Positions 28,702 through 38,900 of a stretch of 64,000 nucleotides of DNA are shown here, in pieces. The stretch is from Trichomonas vaginalis G3. Taxonomy: Eukaryota > Parabasalia > Trichomonadida > Trichomonadidae. Each line of letters opens with the position of its first letter. The first letter of the stretch is position 1. The DNA is taken from assembly GCF_026262505.1 (NCBI RefSeq), contig NC_067206.1:18187319-18251318 (forward strand). Reading direction: 5' to 3'. The notes under the pieces are model-generated. The model saw only the letters and a list, made by a program, of their open reading frames with translations. It searched no databases and was not told where the DNA came from. The translations under genes and the position numbers were made by a program.

Positions 28702-29172
28702 TCAGTAAGGAAACGCAGGAGTTTTACGATTTATTTGAGGAGTAGGTTCTGGTTTAAATGTTGGAGTCGGTTTAGGAGTTGACTTTTGAACAGGAGTTTG
28801 TACTTCCATAGGTTCAGGAGTCATTGAAGGTTTTGCTTGTGAAGGCGTTGGTTTTGACGTTGGTTTTGGCGAAGGTGTTGGAGTTTGTTTAACTTCAGCT
28901 ACTTCAGTATTATTTACAACATTTGCTTTATTTCTTTTCAACATCATAACTGCTCCTGCTGTAGCTAGCAAACCTAGTGGGAGACCATATCTTATATAAG
29001 GACTTGACCAAATGCTATTTTTGACAGGAGCTGGTGGAACACCTAACCTTGGTGAGACTGCTCTTTGCCATTGTGCAGCTCGTAAGAAATATTCAATAGG
29101 TGCTCCATAATCGTTTGGTAAAGTTTGTTTCATAGATGGTGAAGGTTCACGAGAGCTTGATGAAGAACTCAT
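28702..29172 (-). CDS. Virion membrane-type protein, 156 residues, one hydrophobic segment
   Basis: The N-terminus is serine-rich. A hydrophobic stretch (YGLPLGLLATAGAVMML, residues about 60-78) is followed by KRNK, and a Pro/Thr/Lys-rich tail follows (TPTPSPKPTSKPTPSQ) that looks disordered. A short membrane-interacting virion protein is plausible. It is part of the same-strand row downstream of the capsid gene. No homolog is recognised in element B. Confidence 0.5.
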   Translation of the reverse strand: MSSSSSSREPSPSMKQTLPNDYGAPIEYFLRAAQWQRAVSPRLGVPPAPVKNSIWSSPYIRYGLPLGLLATAGAVMMLKRNKANVVNNTEVAEVKQTPTPSPKPTSKPTPSQAKPSMTPEPMEVQTPVQKSTPKPTPTFKPEPTPQINRKTPAFPY

Positions 29173-29202
29173 TTATAAGCTTTAAAAATAAACGTTCATC
29201 CT

Positions 29203-29529
29203 TTATTCCTCACTGTCGTCCGTAGCTAAGTTATAGTCATCTAATCTTATTATTGGGATTCCATTAGCACGCACCTGAATGGCAAAGCAACAATCCCTCA
29301 TAAATCCAATAAGTGGCTTTGGTACATTTTCAGTTGCTAGTTCAATAGGTCCTTTAACAGACAATTTGTATGTTATTGGAGCAGTAGATGTTTGACCTTG
29401 CTGGAAGCAAAAGTCCACTTCTGTTGGAAAACCACATAAGAAATGTGTGTTGTCATAGCTATCCCATTTATGTTCCACACTACCATCATCCACCAATGAC
29501 CTCATAACATCTTCATTAAATCCTATCAT
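29203..29529 (-). CDS. Small protein overlapping the capsid gene, 108 residues
   Basis: Starts MIGFNEDVMRSLVDDGS at 29529, overlapping the last four bases of the capsid gene (ATGA-type coupling). Contains FLCGFPTEVDFCFQQG and ITYKLSVKGPIELATENV, and ends in an acidic tail. The tight coupling suggests co-expression with the capsid protein and an assembly or minor-capsid role. No family is recognised. Confidence 0.55.
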   Translation of the reverse strand: MIGFNEDVMRSLVDDGSVEHKWDSYDNTHFLCGFPTEVDFCFQQGQTSTAPITYKLSVKGPIELATENVPKPLIGFMRDCCFAIQVRANGIPIIRLDDYNLATDDSEE

Positions 29530-30773
29530 ATCATTGTTTGTATTGCAGCGTTCGCAACCATTTCATAAAATACAGGTCCATATGATTTTTCAGGTTCTGC
29601 AGGCATATTTCCATAAGCTCCCATGGAAAGCTGAAGATATTTAAACTTAGGGTTCTCAAAATTAACATAATAGTTGTCTTTCTTTCTAAATAGTGCCCAA
29701 ATACTTTTAACATTAATAGGCGTATAAGCTGCTGTAAATGTTGCACTTGAACTATCTGTATTCTTTGAGAATGAACCGTCCATAGGAATCCAATCCATAA
29801 CTTTAACAGGAAAACATAAAGCCTCGTTTGTATAATGTTCTACAAGTTCTGTATAAATGTTAGGGTCTAAAGAGAATGACTTTGGATGAATGAAACATTC
29901 ATTAAAATCCATCTTTGTTCGAAATAGTTGCTGGGTTACAGTTGTAATAGTAACTGTTCCACTAGCTTCTACTGCCTTCGTTATCATAGTGAATGGTTCA
30001 TTCCATGGAACAAATTTATTTGTCGGTGGATTTGAATCTGAAGCAAATGCAACTTTAAGAGTTGGATTGAAAGCAATGATATCATTTACAGATATAGATG
30101 TGCATTGTAAGGCGTCGCTACTGAACTTTACTTTAAGCTGAATGTTTCCTGCAAAAGCTGGAATAAATCGAATAGCTTCTAATGGAAGGAATCTTCTAAC
30201 AGGAATTCTTAAACGAAGCTTAAAATCAAATGATTTTCCTGCTGTAATTGGACCACTAACAATTTGTCCTGTTCTGCATGTTCCCGAATGACTCCATACA
30301 TCTTCATGTCGAGTCTTTGAGAAAACATCTACTTTCTTTATTTGTTCGGTAGTTTGTGAGTTTGAAGTTATATATGCTTCTTCTCTTGCGTTGTCTTGAG
30401 AATATACGATACGACCATTTGCAAGGATTTGATATCCAGCAACTGCATAGAAAGCGTCATCGAAACCAATCCAAAATCCTGGTGGGTTTGTTTTATTGGA
30501 ACCTGAACCAATTTCTTTATCTACAATAAATTGACCTTCCATTTTATACGTAATGAATGTATTGTAAAGGTCCAACATATTTTCACCAGGAGGTGAGAGA
30601 TTGAATGTTACCCATGTGTTATCTTTAGCAGTTCCAGGTTGTGATGGAATCTTTGCGTCAGAATATTTTCTATTAGTGTCACCAATTTGAACTGCATTGT
30701 CTATGATATCGAAATATGAGCGAATCTGATGAATATGCTCTCTGGAGTAAATTCGTTTAACTGTTCTCTGCAT
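29526..30773 (-). CDS. MCP: Major capsid protein (double jelly-roll), element A
   Basis: The open frame has 415 residues. Typical Polinton capsid blocks are seen: WVTFNLSPPGENMLDLYNTF near the N-terminus, YQILANGRIVYSQDNAREEAY, and FKLRLRIPVRRFLPLEAIRFIPAFAGNIQLKV at the end of the first jelly roll. The second half has KMDFNECFIHPKSFSLDP and NVKSIWALFRKKD. Length and blocks agree with double jelly-roll capsid proteins of Polintons and virophages; element B carries a diverged homolog. The start follows TTTACTTCGGATAAAAATAT on the complementary side. Confidence 0.8.
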   Translation of the reverse strand: MQRTVKRIYSREHIHQIRSYFDIIDNAVQIGDTNRKYSDAKIPSQPGTAKDNTWVTFNLSPPGENMLDLYNTFITYKMEGQFIVDKEIGSGSNKTNPPGFWIGFDDAFYAVAGYQILANGRIVYSQDNAREEAYITSNSQTTEQIKKVDVFSKTRHEDVWSHSGTCRTGQIVSGPITAGKSFDFKLRLRIPVRRFLPLEAIRFIPAFAGNIQLKVKFSSDALQCTSISVNDIIAFNPTLKVAFASDSNPPTNKFVPWNEPFTMITKAVEASGTVTITTVTQQLFRTKMDFNECFIHPKSFSLDPNIYTELVEHYTNEALCFPVKVMDWIPMDGSFSKNTDSSSATFTAAYTPINVKSIWALFRKKDNYYVNFENPKFKYLQLSMGAYGNMPAEPEKSYGPVFYEMVANAAIQTMI

Positions 30774-30807
30774 GTATTTACTTCGGATAAAAATATCTAT
30801 TTACTTC

Positions 30808-31213
30808 ATTATTTCTCACTCTTCTTCTTGACATTCGTGGTGGAATTGTTCTTGACATTTTCAATGAACTGTACATTCTCTTTTGTCTCAACTTCTTTCA
30901 CTGGTGGGTCAGGATTCTTTGACTTTTGTTTTTCAATGAAATTCACGAATTCGCAATAAGCTCTTGGTTCGTTATTGAAAGTACATCTGGCTTCTTTTTT
31001 CTGGTTCTATTGACTTTTCAGTTTGAATAGAAGGCTTAACACGGCTTCACCCTTGTCATACACCTTAATGTTGTCGCTCTGTATTCGCTAATGGAACCTT
31101 TCTTTTTCTTATATATTTTACCATCTTTACTCTGACTTACATAATAGAAAGGATGTTGTATTCCTCTGCGTCAAATATAATAGACTCTCGCTCTGATTTT
31201 GACAAGCTCATTT
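30808..31213 (-). pseudogene. Remnant of an unidentified element A gene
   Basis: Lysine-rich protein-like stretches such as AYCEFVNFIEKQKSKNPDPPV are seen on the minus strand, facing the gene at 31256. The region is broken, with a few breaks. No family is recognised. Confidence 0.45.
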
Positions 31214-31255
31214 TACATCGGTTAAAGTTTTAATTTGTTTTTTATCTGCAGTCAA

Positions 31256-31513
31256 ATGACTCAGACAAGCCCTACAGACAAGACCCAAGGGGTCATAGAT
31301 GTTGAAGCATTGAAGAAAGAAATTCGTGAGCAAATTTTATCCGAACTGAAGGAACAAAAACAAGAACAAAAGCCAGAGAGACCAAAGAGAAAACTTAGTG
31401 AAAAACAACTTGCTGCATTAAGCTGCTGGAAGACAAAAGAACCCACGTTTGCTGGCGAAAAAGCTAGAGAAGAAGCTGAAAAGCAAAAAGAAGCAAAAGC
31501 AAAGAAAGAGTAA
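31256..31513 (+). CDS. Small charged helical protein, 85 residues
   Basis: MTQTSPTDKTQGVIDVEALKKEI is followed by long Lys/Glu-rich helices (EQILSELKEQKQEQKPERPKRKL) with a central AALSCWKTKEPTF motif and an Ala/Lys-rich tail. It resembles small basic core or nucleic-acid-binding proteins in composition only. The start precedes the fossil minor capsid gene, with 24 bp to the next start. Confidence 0.5.
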   Translation: MTQTSPTDKTQGVIDVEALKKEIREQILSELKEQKQEQKPERPKRKLSEKQLAALSCWKTKEPTFAGEKAREEAEKQKEAKAKKE

Positions 31514-31537
31514 ATGGTTTATTTTTATCCGAATTAA

Positions 31538-32401
31538 ATGTATAGACAAATACCTTTATCTGTTGCGTTCAGTAGTGAAAACCCTGACGTCAAAATAAAG
31601 GGGAACAGAGTAACGTTTAAGTTTCCAACAGACTGGATTGTGAACATAAATGAAGAGAGAGTACATTGGCATAACATCTATGTATATAACACGTGCTTTC
31701 AGAAAGGTTGACTTTTATACTTCAAGTCGAGATAGAAAATGACGAACAGTCTTTAAGCGCCCAAAACATTCACATATACAATACTTTAAAGACGATACAA
31801 CATTGCAACAATGTATGATTTCATTTAAATGAGATGTTCGAGAAAAAGTTTACATATTGAAGTACAAACTTTACAGCCTTTACGTGAACGTGAGTTTCTT
31901 GCACAACTGAAAGAAGAAGGTAGTCAGCCACAACTTATAGACTTTCATTATGAATTTAATGAAAATGAAGATGGAACTCATGACTGTCAATTCATTGTAT
32001 TCTCACCATTCAATGAAGTCGCTAAAAAAAAGAAAATCCATTACGTATAAGATTTCAAATCTCTGAACCAAGTGATGATTTCAAGAATGTTTTCAATTAT
32101 GATGCAATGCTTCCGAGGAAAAATGAATTTTCCGAAATTAGATTTCCAGGTATTTGGGATAGAAAGCAAGCTTATTATATTCAAACTTAAGTAAGGGAGT
32201 TGAAAATGAGTTCATTGGTCATACAAGAACTTCACCACTTCCTAACCCTAAATACTATAAATTAACTGGATTCAATCGTGAGTTTTGGATAGACATGTTC
32301 TCCACTCATGACCATAAAGCACCGTTTTGCTACCTCCAGACCATAAGGACTGTCTCTACATTGAAGCACAACTCTTAAACTCTACCATCGCAGTATTGTA
32401 A
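31538..32401 (+). pseudogene. Minor virion protein fossil
   Basis: The region begins MYRQIPLSVAFSSENPDVKIKG, with VTFKFPTDWIVNINEERVHWHNI close to the start. This recalls the YPxxW block of the proteins at 4178-4948 and 47012-47894. The end has IEAQLLNSTIAVL. It is probably a diverged member of the same minor capsid-like family. Broken, with several breaks. Confidence 0.5.
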
Positions 32402-32463
32402 AATCTACGCTAGCGGCTTATTTTTATCACGAATGACCTCATTGCTGACAAAAATAAATGACC

Positions 32464-32601
32464 TCAGAACTTCAACTTACGAATAAAGCTTGTTTTAGTC
32501 GTTATTGAGAAGTTAAACTTCTCTTCAAAGCAAGGTTGACATGACTTACATAAGTCAAATCCAATCTCTTGACCGTCATAAAGTGCTTTGTAAAGTTTCA
32601 T
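32464..32601 (-). CDS. Tiny Cys-rich protein, 45 residues
   Basis: MKLYKALYDGQEIGFDLCKSCQPCFEEKF..., with a CxxCxxC cluster that could bind zinc. Its ATG shares one base with the polymerase stop codon (TAATG), an arrangement typical of coupled genes. No family is recognised. Confidence 0.5.
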   Translation of the reverse strand: MKLYKALYDGQEIGFDLCKSCQPCFEEKFNFSITTKTSFIRKLKF

Positions 32602-35600
32602 TAAACTGAACTCAGAGTTTTGTCATATGTTCCAACAGGTATGTGAATGTTCTTATCTTCATTGTAATAGCATTGTATAGCTTCAGGAAACATTTCATTA
32701 GCTGTTAAAGCAAGAACGTCTTGTTTTACACCTTTACAACGTGCATGGAATGCAACTTCATTTAAATCATTCGTGAGTAAGTCTATGTAAGTCTTCTTTC
32801 CACAAAATATTGACTTGTATGCTAAACTTTGTTTTCCAGGTGTTATTTCTGCGAAGTCAGAATGAAATTGACCAAGGTTCTTTCCTATAAGTTCTCTACC
32901 GTATCTCTTCTTAAACTCTGCTGCAAGCTTTGGTATGTCTTCATTGAAAATATGCATGCTATCGCAGTCCTGATAAAATATTTGAAGACCCATATCTTCA
33001 GCAGTACAGAATACTTCACACATTATTCTCTTCGACATTGACAGAATATTAACACCAAGTGGACAGAAGTTAAAGTGTCTGCAAATGCTTTTCGTTAGCT
33101 TGAAAATAGTTTTATCTGAACCATCCAAACCTTCGAACTTCACTATATGGTTGTAGTTTCTGATGGCATATCTTATAGCATCTTTGTCATTTACTATGGT
33201 TATTTTTGACTCAATAGGAGATAGAATAGTTTTGCCATAAATACTGTTCAGAATGAGCTTTATATTTTCTTGCAAAGGATTTCCTTCTTTCTTATACTTT
33301 AACCTTAACTCAAACAACTTCTTTACTTCATCTCTTATTCTAATATCTCTGTTTCCATCGTAATAGTATCCTTGCAACACTTCACATTTGACACCTTGAT
33401 ATTTTATGAGGTCTTGTAATGTTATATGGTCAACATACATTAAACAGCAAGTGTTTGAACTTCTGGGAACGTTAAGTTCTGGATTTAGTTCAGGGTCACA
33501 AACTATTAAAGGAAAGTGTCTATGTATTCCAATCTCTGTTATCTTAATGAGAACAAAGAAGCCAGACATAAACTTTTCACCAATGGGTTCCTTTTGGTCG
33601 TCATCGAATAAATGTCTCATGAGATACTCTGTGCTTAACATTTCTTTCTTCATAACCTTTGGAATACCTTCTAAAGTATAAAGTCTTGCTATAGCGGATG
33701 GATATAATGAAACAGCGTCGAAGTCAGCAATGAGTTTCTTTTCGCTCTTTTGTTTAATGTTATCTGACAGCATACATCTTCCACCTTGAATACAGCGTGA
33801 AATAAATTCTCTTGGTTTATTTGAGAGGTCATATAAATTTCCATTCGGGAAGTACACTCTGTTCTCAAATAATTTGTTAGCAATAGAACAAATACTAACG
33901 TAGTCATAAACGTTTAAATCAAATTCTTTCAATATGTCATTGCGGAACTTAACAAAACCTTCTCTTAAAATTCTTACATCTTGTTTGCAATAAAATGTGC
34001 TATACTTTTCTAAGTCGAAGTGGTTCTCATCTATTCTGCAACCTTTGATGGAATCTATGTTTTTCATGAATGTATCTGCATCCCGGATAAACTTACATGC
34101 TTCAGAAATGACACCAGTTCTGTTGTCATTTGCTAACAAAACACTGCTGTAGTAGTTGTATGGAAATACTTCTTTCGGTCCTGTTTGTAAGTTAAACATA
34201 GCAGGAAATAGTTTAAGCTTCTTATTTATAACACTGTAAGAGTCTTTTATAATAATTGCCCTTCCTTTATATAAGCCAGTTATTTGCATTGTTCGTGAAC
34301 CTTTAATGATGGGAGTTCCTTTCACTTCTGTCATGTGTCTTAAGATGAAGTTTATATCATAACTGAGGTTATGAAAATATATTAAACTCTTGTCAGGAAG
34401 TCGTTCCAAAAAAAATTCTGTTGCACAGTTCTGACCCCAAATGCTTTCACTCACTGAACCATCTTCACTGTCGTAACATATGTTAAAAGCTTTATGAAAG
34501 CCGTCTGTGCTACACTCAAAGTCAGCAAAGAAAACGTGCTCAGGAATGAACTTGCACTTATTTTTATTTACTTCTTTTGACTCGGCTTTCTTCTTCAGTT
34601 GTACACAATACTTTGGAGCATATGTCAAATCTTTAAATGGTGCAAGGTTCTGTTTATATAAGTCAGTCGTATATGTGAAAAGTTCTCCATAAGAAATAGG
34701 TTCGAAATATTTGCACTCCCACAATGTTTTCATAACATCCCATAGTGGTGTTGTTCTATCATAACGAACTACATATTTGTTCTCTCTCTTTGTATAAATC
34801 TTCATTTGTTTCTCAATGTTCATTCCACCACAAGCTTTGAGAATTTCTTTGTAATTTCTGACGAAATATGTTGTCATTGGTAATCTTTCATTTAGCATGT
34901 AGTGGTCTTCAACAAGAAGTAAGTCAATAGTTCTAACAGTTTCACATTCTTTTGGTATGTATCTCTTTATTTCATTATGTCTTGAGTCATTGAAGTAACC
35001 AATGGTAACATTAAATGCTATACCTGTTGCGTCAGAAATTTCTTGTACTTTACTTTGAGGAAAGTCTCTAACACGAATGACTTCTCTCATGTGGTCAATA
35101 GTTTTCATTTACTCCAGCCTGAATGCAAGCATAAACGAAACAATTGTCCTCTGTCATAAGTGTTGCAGTTCTTTTGTTCAGTTCATTGAAGATTTGGTAG
35201 CGCTCAAGATTTATAGGTAATGTGCAAAGATACTTCCAGAACTGACCGCTTCTCTTCTTATAAAACTTCTTTTCACCATTATCTTTCCAAAAGCTTTCTA
35301 TAAGTGCTGGGTTTCCTGTTTGCTTAAGAGCTTCCAAAATGGCTTTCTGGTCATTTGTCAGTGTGCTTTCATCTCTATATGGTCTCTTTTTTGGTTTGCC
35401 TTTCTTTACATCTGACATCGTTAAGCCTTCATATTCTGTTAAATCATACATCTTTATTTCGGTAAGATTCTTTATGTTTGTCAAGAAGAAGTCATAGTGC
35501 ATTTCAACAATACCTGCAGCATTTGCTTCTATCTCTGATATAAAGTTCTCCTTCAAGAGCTGATGTAGTAATGTTCCAATATTATTGAGGTTTAACGTAG

Positions 35601-36309
35601 AACATTCATACTTTCCACCAAGTTTATAACATACCATCCATCTCTGTTGTGAGTTTATTTTAATTTTCTCTAAGAGTCTCATGAAAACCTTACCGAAATG
35701 TTTGTGTAAGTAGTCTCTGTTTGGTTCATCTAAAGCTTCGATGTTAAAGTCAATGAGTCTATTGCCTGACTTCACATTTCTCTTCCTATTCTCTTCATCT
35801 TTCTTTAACCATCTCTCACCTTCTTTTGGTTTGTCGTCAATGGAACGAATGACATCGTTAGCTTTGCGAACTTGTTCTATAGCACTTTTAAACATCTCTC
35901 TTCTCTGTTGTTTCAGTGTGTCGTCTCTTCTTCTTGTTTCACCAACGTTTGCATTTGTTATGTCAAACATTTCTCTTCTTACTTCATGAGGTACTGAACG
36001 TCTATGATATAAGTCAATAGCAACGTCATTTAAAGGAAATGCTCTTGCATGGACTTCGTCCTCGCCGCGTTGCAGCTTTATGAACTCATGAATTCTATCA
36101 TAACTTATTGCACCATTATAGTCATTGAGGATGTCAGAGAGTGCTTTTTTGTTTGTTGCGTAATGTTTTGCTACTTCTATGTTAGCTTCTGTAAGAAGTT
36201 GTTTTATTTCCGAGTGTTCTAACTTAGACAACTTCCGATACATCTTTAGTAGGAAATAAAAAAATATTTTTGAAAAAATTAGATTAGATTTTTTAAAGTT
36301 ATTTTTCAA
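32601..36309 (-). pseudogene. POLB: Protein-primed DNA polymerase B, element A, broken
   Basis: The upstream part contains helical regions and CFVYACIQAGV. Further along, 3'-5' exonuclease motifs are clear (FADFECS, NLSYDINF, YCKQDVRIL), followed by polymerase motif A (DFDAVSLYPSAI), motif B (LILNSIYGKT), motif C (YQDCDSMHI) and a KKTYIDL region. This is the standard Polinton protein-primed polymerase, which would copy the linear element starting from a terminal protein. The upstream boundary may include the M at 36252. Broken, about one break. Confidence 0.9.
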
Positions 36310-36332
36310 AATAATTTAATATTTTTATTTTA

Positions 36333-36755
36333 ATGAAACACATGCAAGATTGCAAGTTCTTTTCATACAATGCTCTCGCTACTGCCATCAAGAATGAGTT
36401 CAATAATGCTTCAAATGTTAATGTTATCTTTAACAAGAAGTTTGTGAAAGAATCTAAGTTTGGCCAGTATGTCAGACCATTAGCTATCGTCATTGACCGC
36501 AAACGTTATACTTCACAAGAGTTAGCAGTAGTTTTGAAACAAAAGAGTTTCTTCGTGAATCTCAAAGATACTCATTATACTGTTATAAAGAACTCTAATA
36601 TTGACTTCTTCAGTATTGCTTTAAATCTTTCCGAACAGAAAGAATATAAGAAGGGTGAAACAAATGTGAAATATTATCCTTCATCTCTGAAGACAATAAC
36701 GAACAAAGATGTTATACAGAAATTCTTACCAAAGGTTGAAGAAGCTCTCTATTGA
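36333..36755 (+). CDS. Uncharacterised protein, 140 residues
   Basis: MKHMQDCKFFSYNALATAIKNEF (a start at MQDCK is also possible), with QYVRPLAIVIDRKRYTSQELAVVLKQ and DTHYTVIKNSNIDFFSIALNL. Alternating beta/helix pattern; no known family. It faces the polymerase start across an AT-rich 60-bp spacer and is probably a replication-module accessory gene. Confidence 0.5.
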   Translation: MKHMQDCKFFSYNALATAIKNEFNNASNVNVIFNKKFVKESKFGQYVRPLAIVIDRKRYTSQELAVVLKQKSFFVNLKDTHYTVIKNSNIDFFSIALNLSEQKEYKKGETNVKYYPSSLKTITNKDVIQKFLPKVEEALY

Positions 36756-36824
36756 ATTGACGAAGGAAGTGAAATGGTTGAAGAAATAGACCCTGAAGCT
36801 ATTTAAGCAAAAATATATTTTTGG

Positions 36825-37040
36825 TTAGTCTTCATATCGATATTTTACAACAATTCCCCAATGTATAAACTTTTCATACGCTTTTTCATAAGCTTTATAT
36901 ACCTTCAGAAATTTTGCATAATCTTTAGAAGCATTTAGATATTGTTTAAATGCTTTGTATGTCTTCAGAAATTTTGCATAATCTTTTACATGTTGTTCGT
37001 TCTCTTCTTCTGTCATGAGTTCCGAATATTCTAAATTCAT
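36825..37040 (-). CDS. Small helical protein with internal repeat, 71 residues
   Basis: MNLEYSELMTEEENEQHVKDYAKFLKTYKAFKQYL contains two near-copies of the segment KDYAKFLKxYKAxxxY. Helical and Tyr/Lys-rich. No family is recognised. Lies between the KilA-N gene and the polymerase module. Confidence 0.45.
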   Translation of the reverse strand: MNLEYSELMTEEENEQHVKDYAKFLKTYKAFKQYLNASKDYAKFLKVYKAYEKAYEKFIHWGIVVKYRYED

Positions 37041-37094
37041 GTTCTTTCATATGAGATAAAATTTTATAAAAAAATAAAATTAGCTTAGATTTTT

Positions 37095-37929
37095 TTATTC
37101 TTCCTCTTTGAAGTTATCGAAATATTCTGTTATTTTTTCCTTCAGTAATGTTAAGTCTTCTTTGAATGTAAGTATTGTGCAACCTTTGATGTCATAGTGT
37201 GTTTGAGGAAGAGTATTTTTGACAATTTCCTTTATTTGTTCATTCGGTGTCATTGAAATCGGTAAGTTTTCACGATAGAACCAGTTTCTGTCAGATTTGT
37301 AAATCTTAGCTAAGTCGTAAAAGCTCTTGTTGTTCTTCTGACTAAATGCAACATAACATATCTTTATCTTCTTCATTTTCCATCTCTTCAGTGTAAATCA
37401 TATACTTATAACTCTTTTCCTTTCCTTTTGGTACTGAACGTGGTATTCTTTTCTGAATGCTTTTGTCTTTTGCTTCATCTTTTGCTTGAAGTTTCTTTTC
37501 CATCTCTTCACGTTCTGCTTTATATAGTTCATCTAACATCATGAAAATATAACAAGCATAACGAGGTGAAGCCCACATTGCTACAGCATTTACTAAAAGT
37601 CTATGAATATAATAACCTTTCAAACCAGGAGCCAAATTCTTGCGATTTTCATACGGAATCTCTTCCCCCGGTTTTCCGAGGGAAGCAATCATATGAGGAA
37701 ATTCTTCTAAAAGTTCTTTTGTCTGTTGGTTTTCAAACCAATGATATGCTTGCTTTGTAGAACGAAGAGCGTTCATTATACTTTGCATTTGGTACATATC
37801 GTCTTTGACTGAACGAATGAGACGTAACTGTTTGTTATACTGTATGTACTCGTATTCTTCATTTATAGCTTCATGGACTATAACTGTTGTTGTGTTCTCT
37901 AATGTTGTCATTACTGTCTTTACATACAA
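37095..37929 (-). pseudogene. KilA-N domain protein, broken
   Basis: The N-terminal part shows a KilA-N domain: YIQYNKQLRLIRSVKDD, then a helix, then GYYIHRLLVNAVAMWASPRYACYIF, the characteristic hydrophobic C-terminal block. A basic helix-rich linker follows (KSIQKRIPRSVPKGKEKSYKYMIYTEE), then a compact C-terminal domain with DLAKIYKSDRNWFYRENLPIS. KilA-N proteins bind DNA and are common in large DNA viruses, phages and trichomonad elements. The M at 37911 is an alternative start. A diverged partial copy is at 63126-63573. About one break. Confidence 0.75.
37662..37685. repeat. Short hairpin inside KilA-N coding region
   Basis: CTTCCC-C-CGG-TTTT-CCG-A-GGGAAG. Coding (part of SLGKPGEE) and GC-rich in an AT-rich gene. 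Possibly a decayed palindromic insertion. Confidence 0.5.
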
Positions 37930-38018
37930 AATAAAAAAATAAATAAAAATAAAATTAGCGTGATTTTTTCTGAGATAAACACTATTTCTTCACAACATTA
38001 AATTTTATCCTGTATGAA

Positions 38019-38393
38019 ATGACTTTAAAAAGATTATTGACTGACTTCGAATACTATCTCATTGACGCACTGACAGACCCTCAAAACTGTGTTGAAAGTT
38101 CTTTAAGCTTTAAGATTGAAGGTACGACGCATTTTGTCTTCACTTACGTATTGAAAGAATATGACCGTTATCATAACGAAGTGAATCAAACACTAATAAA
38201 ATTTGTAGATAAAAAATTGGTTAACAATGAATATTTTAAAACTGAAGGCCCAAACACTGCTGGAGATGATGAAGAATACAGACAAGTTATTGAAAAAAAT
38301 AACGCAAGATTAGATGCAATAGAAAAGAAGTTTAATGAATGTCTTACAAACACGTATGAATATCTTATGCGGTGGGAAGCCAGATGGAGATAA
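38019..38393 (+). CDS. Uncharacterised protein, 124 residues
   Basis: MTLKRLLTDFEYYLIDALTDPQNCVESS is followed by beta-like strands and a long C-terminal helix (YRQVIEKNNARLDAIEKKFNECLTNTYEYLMRW). The layout resembles the element B protein at 16452-16908. The start follows TTTTATCCTGTATGAA. Function unknown. Confidence 0.5.
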   Translation: MTLKRLLTDFEYYLIDALTDPQNCVESSLSFKIEGTTHFVFTYVLKEYDRYHNEVNQTLIKFVDKKLVNNEYFKTEGPNTAGDDEEYRQVIEKNNARLDAIEKKFNECLTNTYEYLMRWEARWR

Positions 38394-38434
38394 ATTTACG
38401 TCAAATATGCAATTTATAAAATCTTATGTCGACA

Positions 38435-38508
38435 GGCTACGTAGCACAGTGGTCTAAGGTGGTGTTATGGAGGGGTCAGGGTCTGTGGTTCGAACCGCGA
38501 CGGCGCCG
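38435..38508 (+). tRNA. tRNA-like sequence with A- and B-box (degenerate)
   Basis: A 74-nt stretch carries an A-box-like TAGCACAGTGG and a B-box-like GGTTCGAACC. An acceptor-like pairing GGCTACG/CGGCGCC has five of seven pairs, and T4 follows at 38511-38514. The D stem has three pairs. A normal anticodon stem-loop could not be drawn, so the identity is unknown. It may be a decayed tRNA gene or another RNA polymerase III gene carried by element A. Confidence 0.4.
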
Positions 38509-38729
38509 TATTTTCTTATTTTCTTTGTTTGTCTTGTTTGTCGTGAATAAAAGTGTCATAAAAGTGCTCTATCTTCCACGGGAATAAATAAAAAATTTAC
38601 TTTATTTCTTCTTTATTTCTTTGTTCCGTGGATGAAGGGTTTTGCTGTTTTTTTCTCAGCCGAAATCAATGATTTTTTCATTTTTGGAATCCTTAGCGAA
38701 TGAGGAATCTTTTCTCGTGGAAGCTTTGA

Positions 38730-38796
38730 CCAAAAATATAATTGAGGTGAAGAGGTGAGATTTCACCCGTTTTTTCACCTCTTTTTTCACAAGCGT
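38730..38796 (+). repeat. Left iteron end of second cassette (GGTGA type)
   Basis: GGTGAAGA, GGTGAGATTTCACC (one change from a perfect palindrome), CGTTTTTTCACC and TCTTTTTTCAC. Layout as in the other arrays. Confidence 0.85.
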
Positions 38797-38900
38797 TTTA
38801 CATGAATTGTACGATGTATATTTGAAATCCTAAACAATTTCGTAGCTTCTATTTCTTCTTTTAGTACATCGAATGTTTTAACAATGCCGAAGGTTTCTTT

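Noticed and set aside
38435-38508. Functional tRNA with assigned anticodon
   Set aside because: No anticodon stem-loop could be drawn, so no isotype is given.
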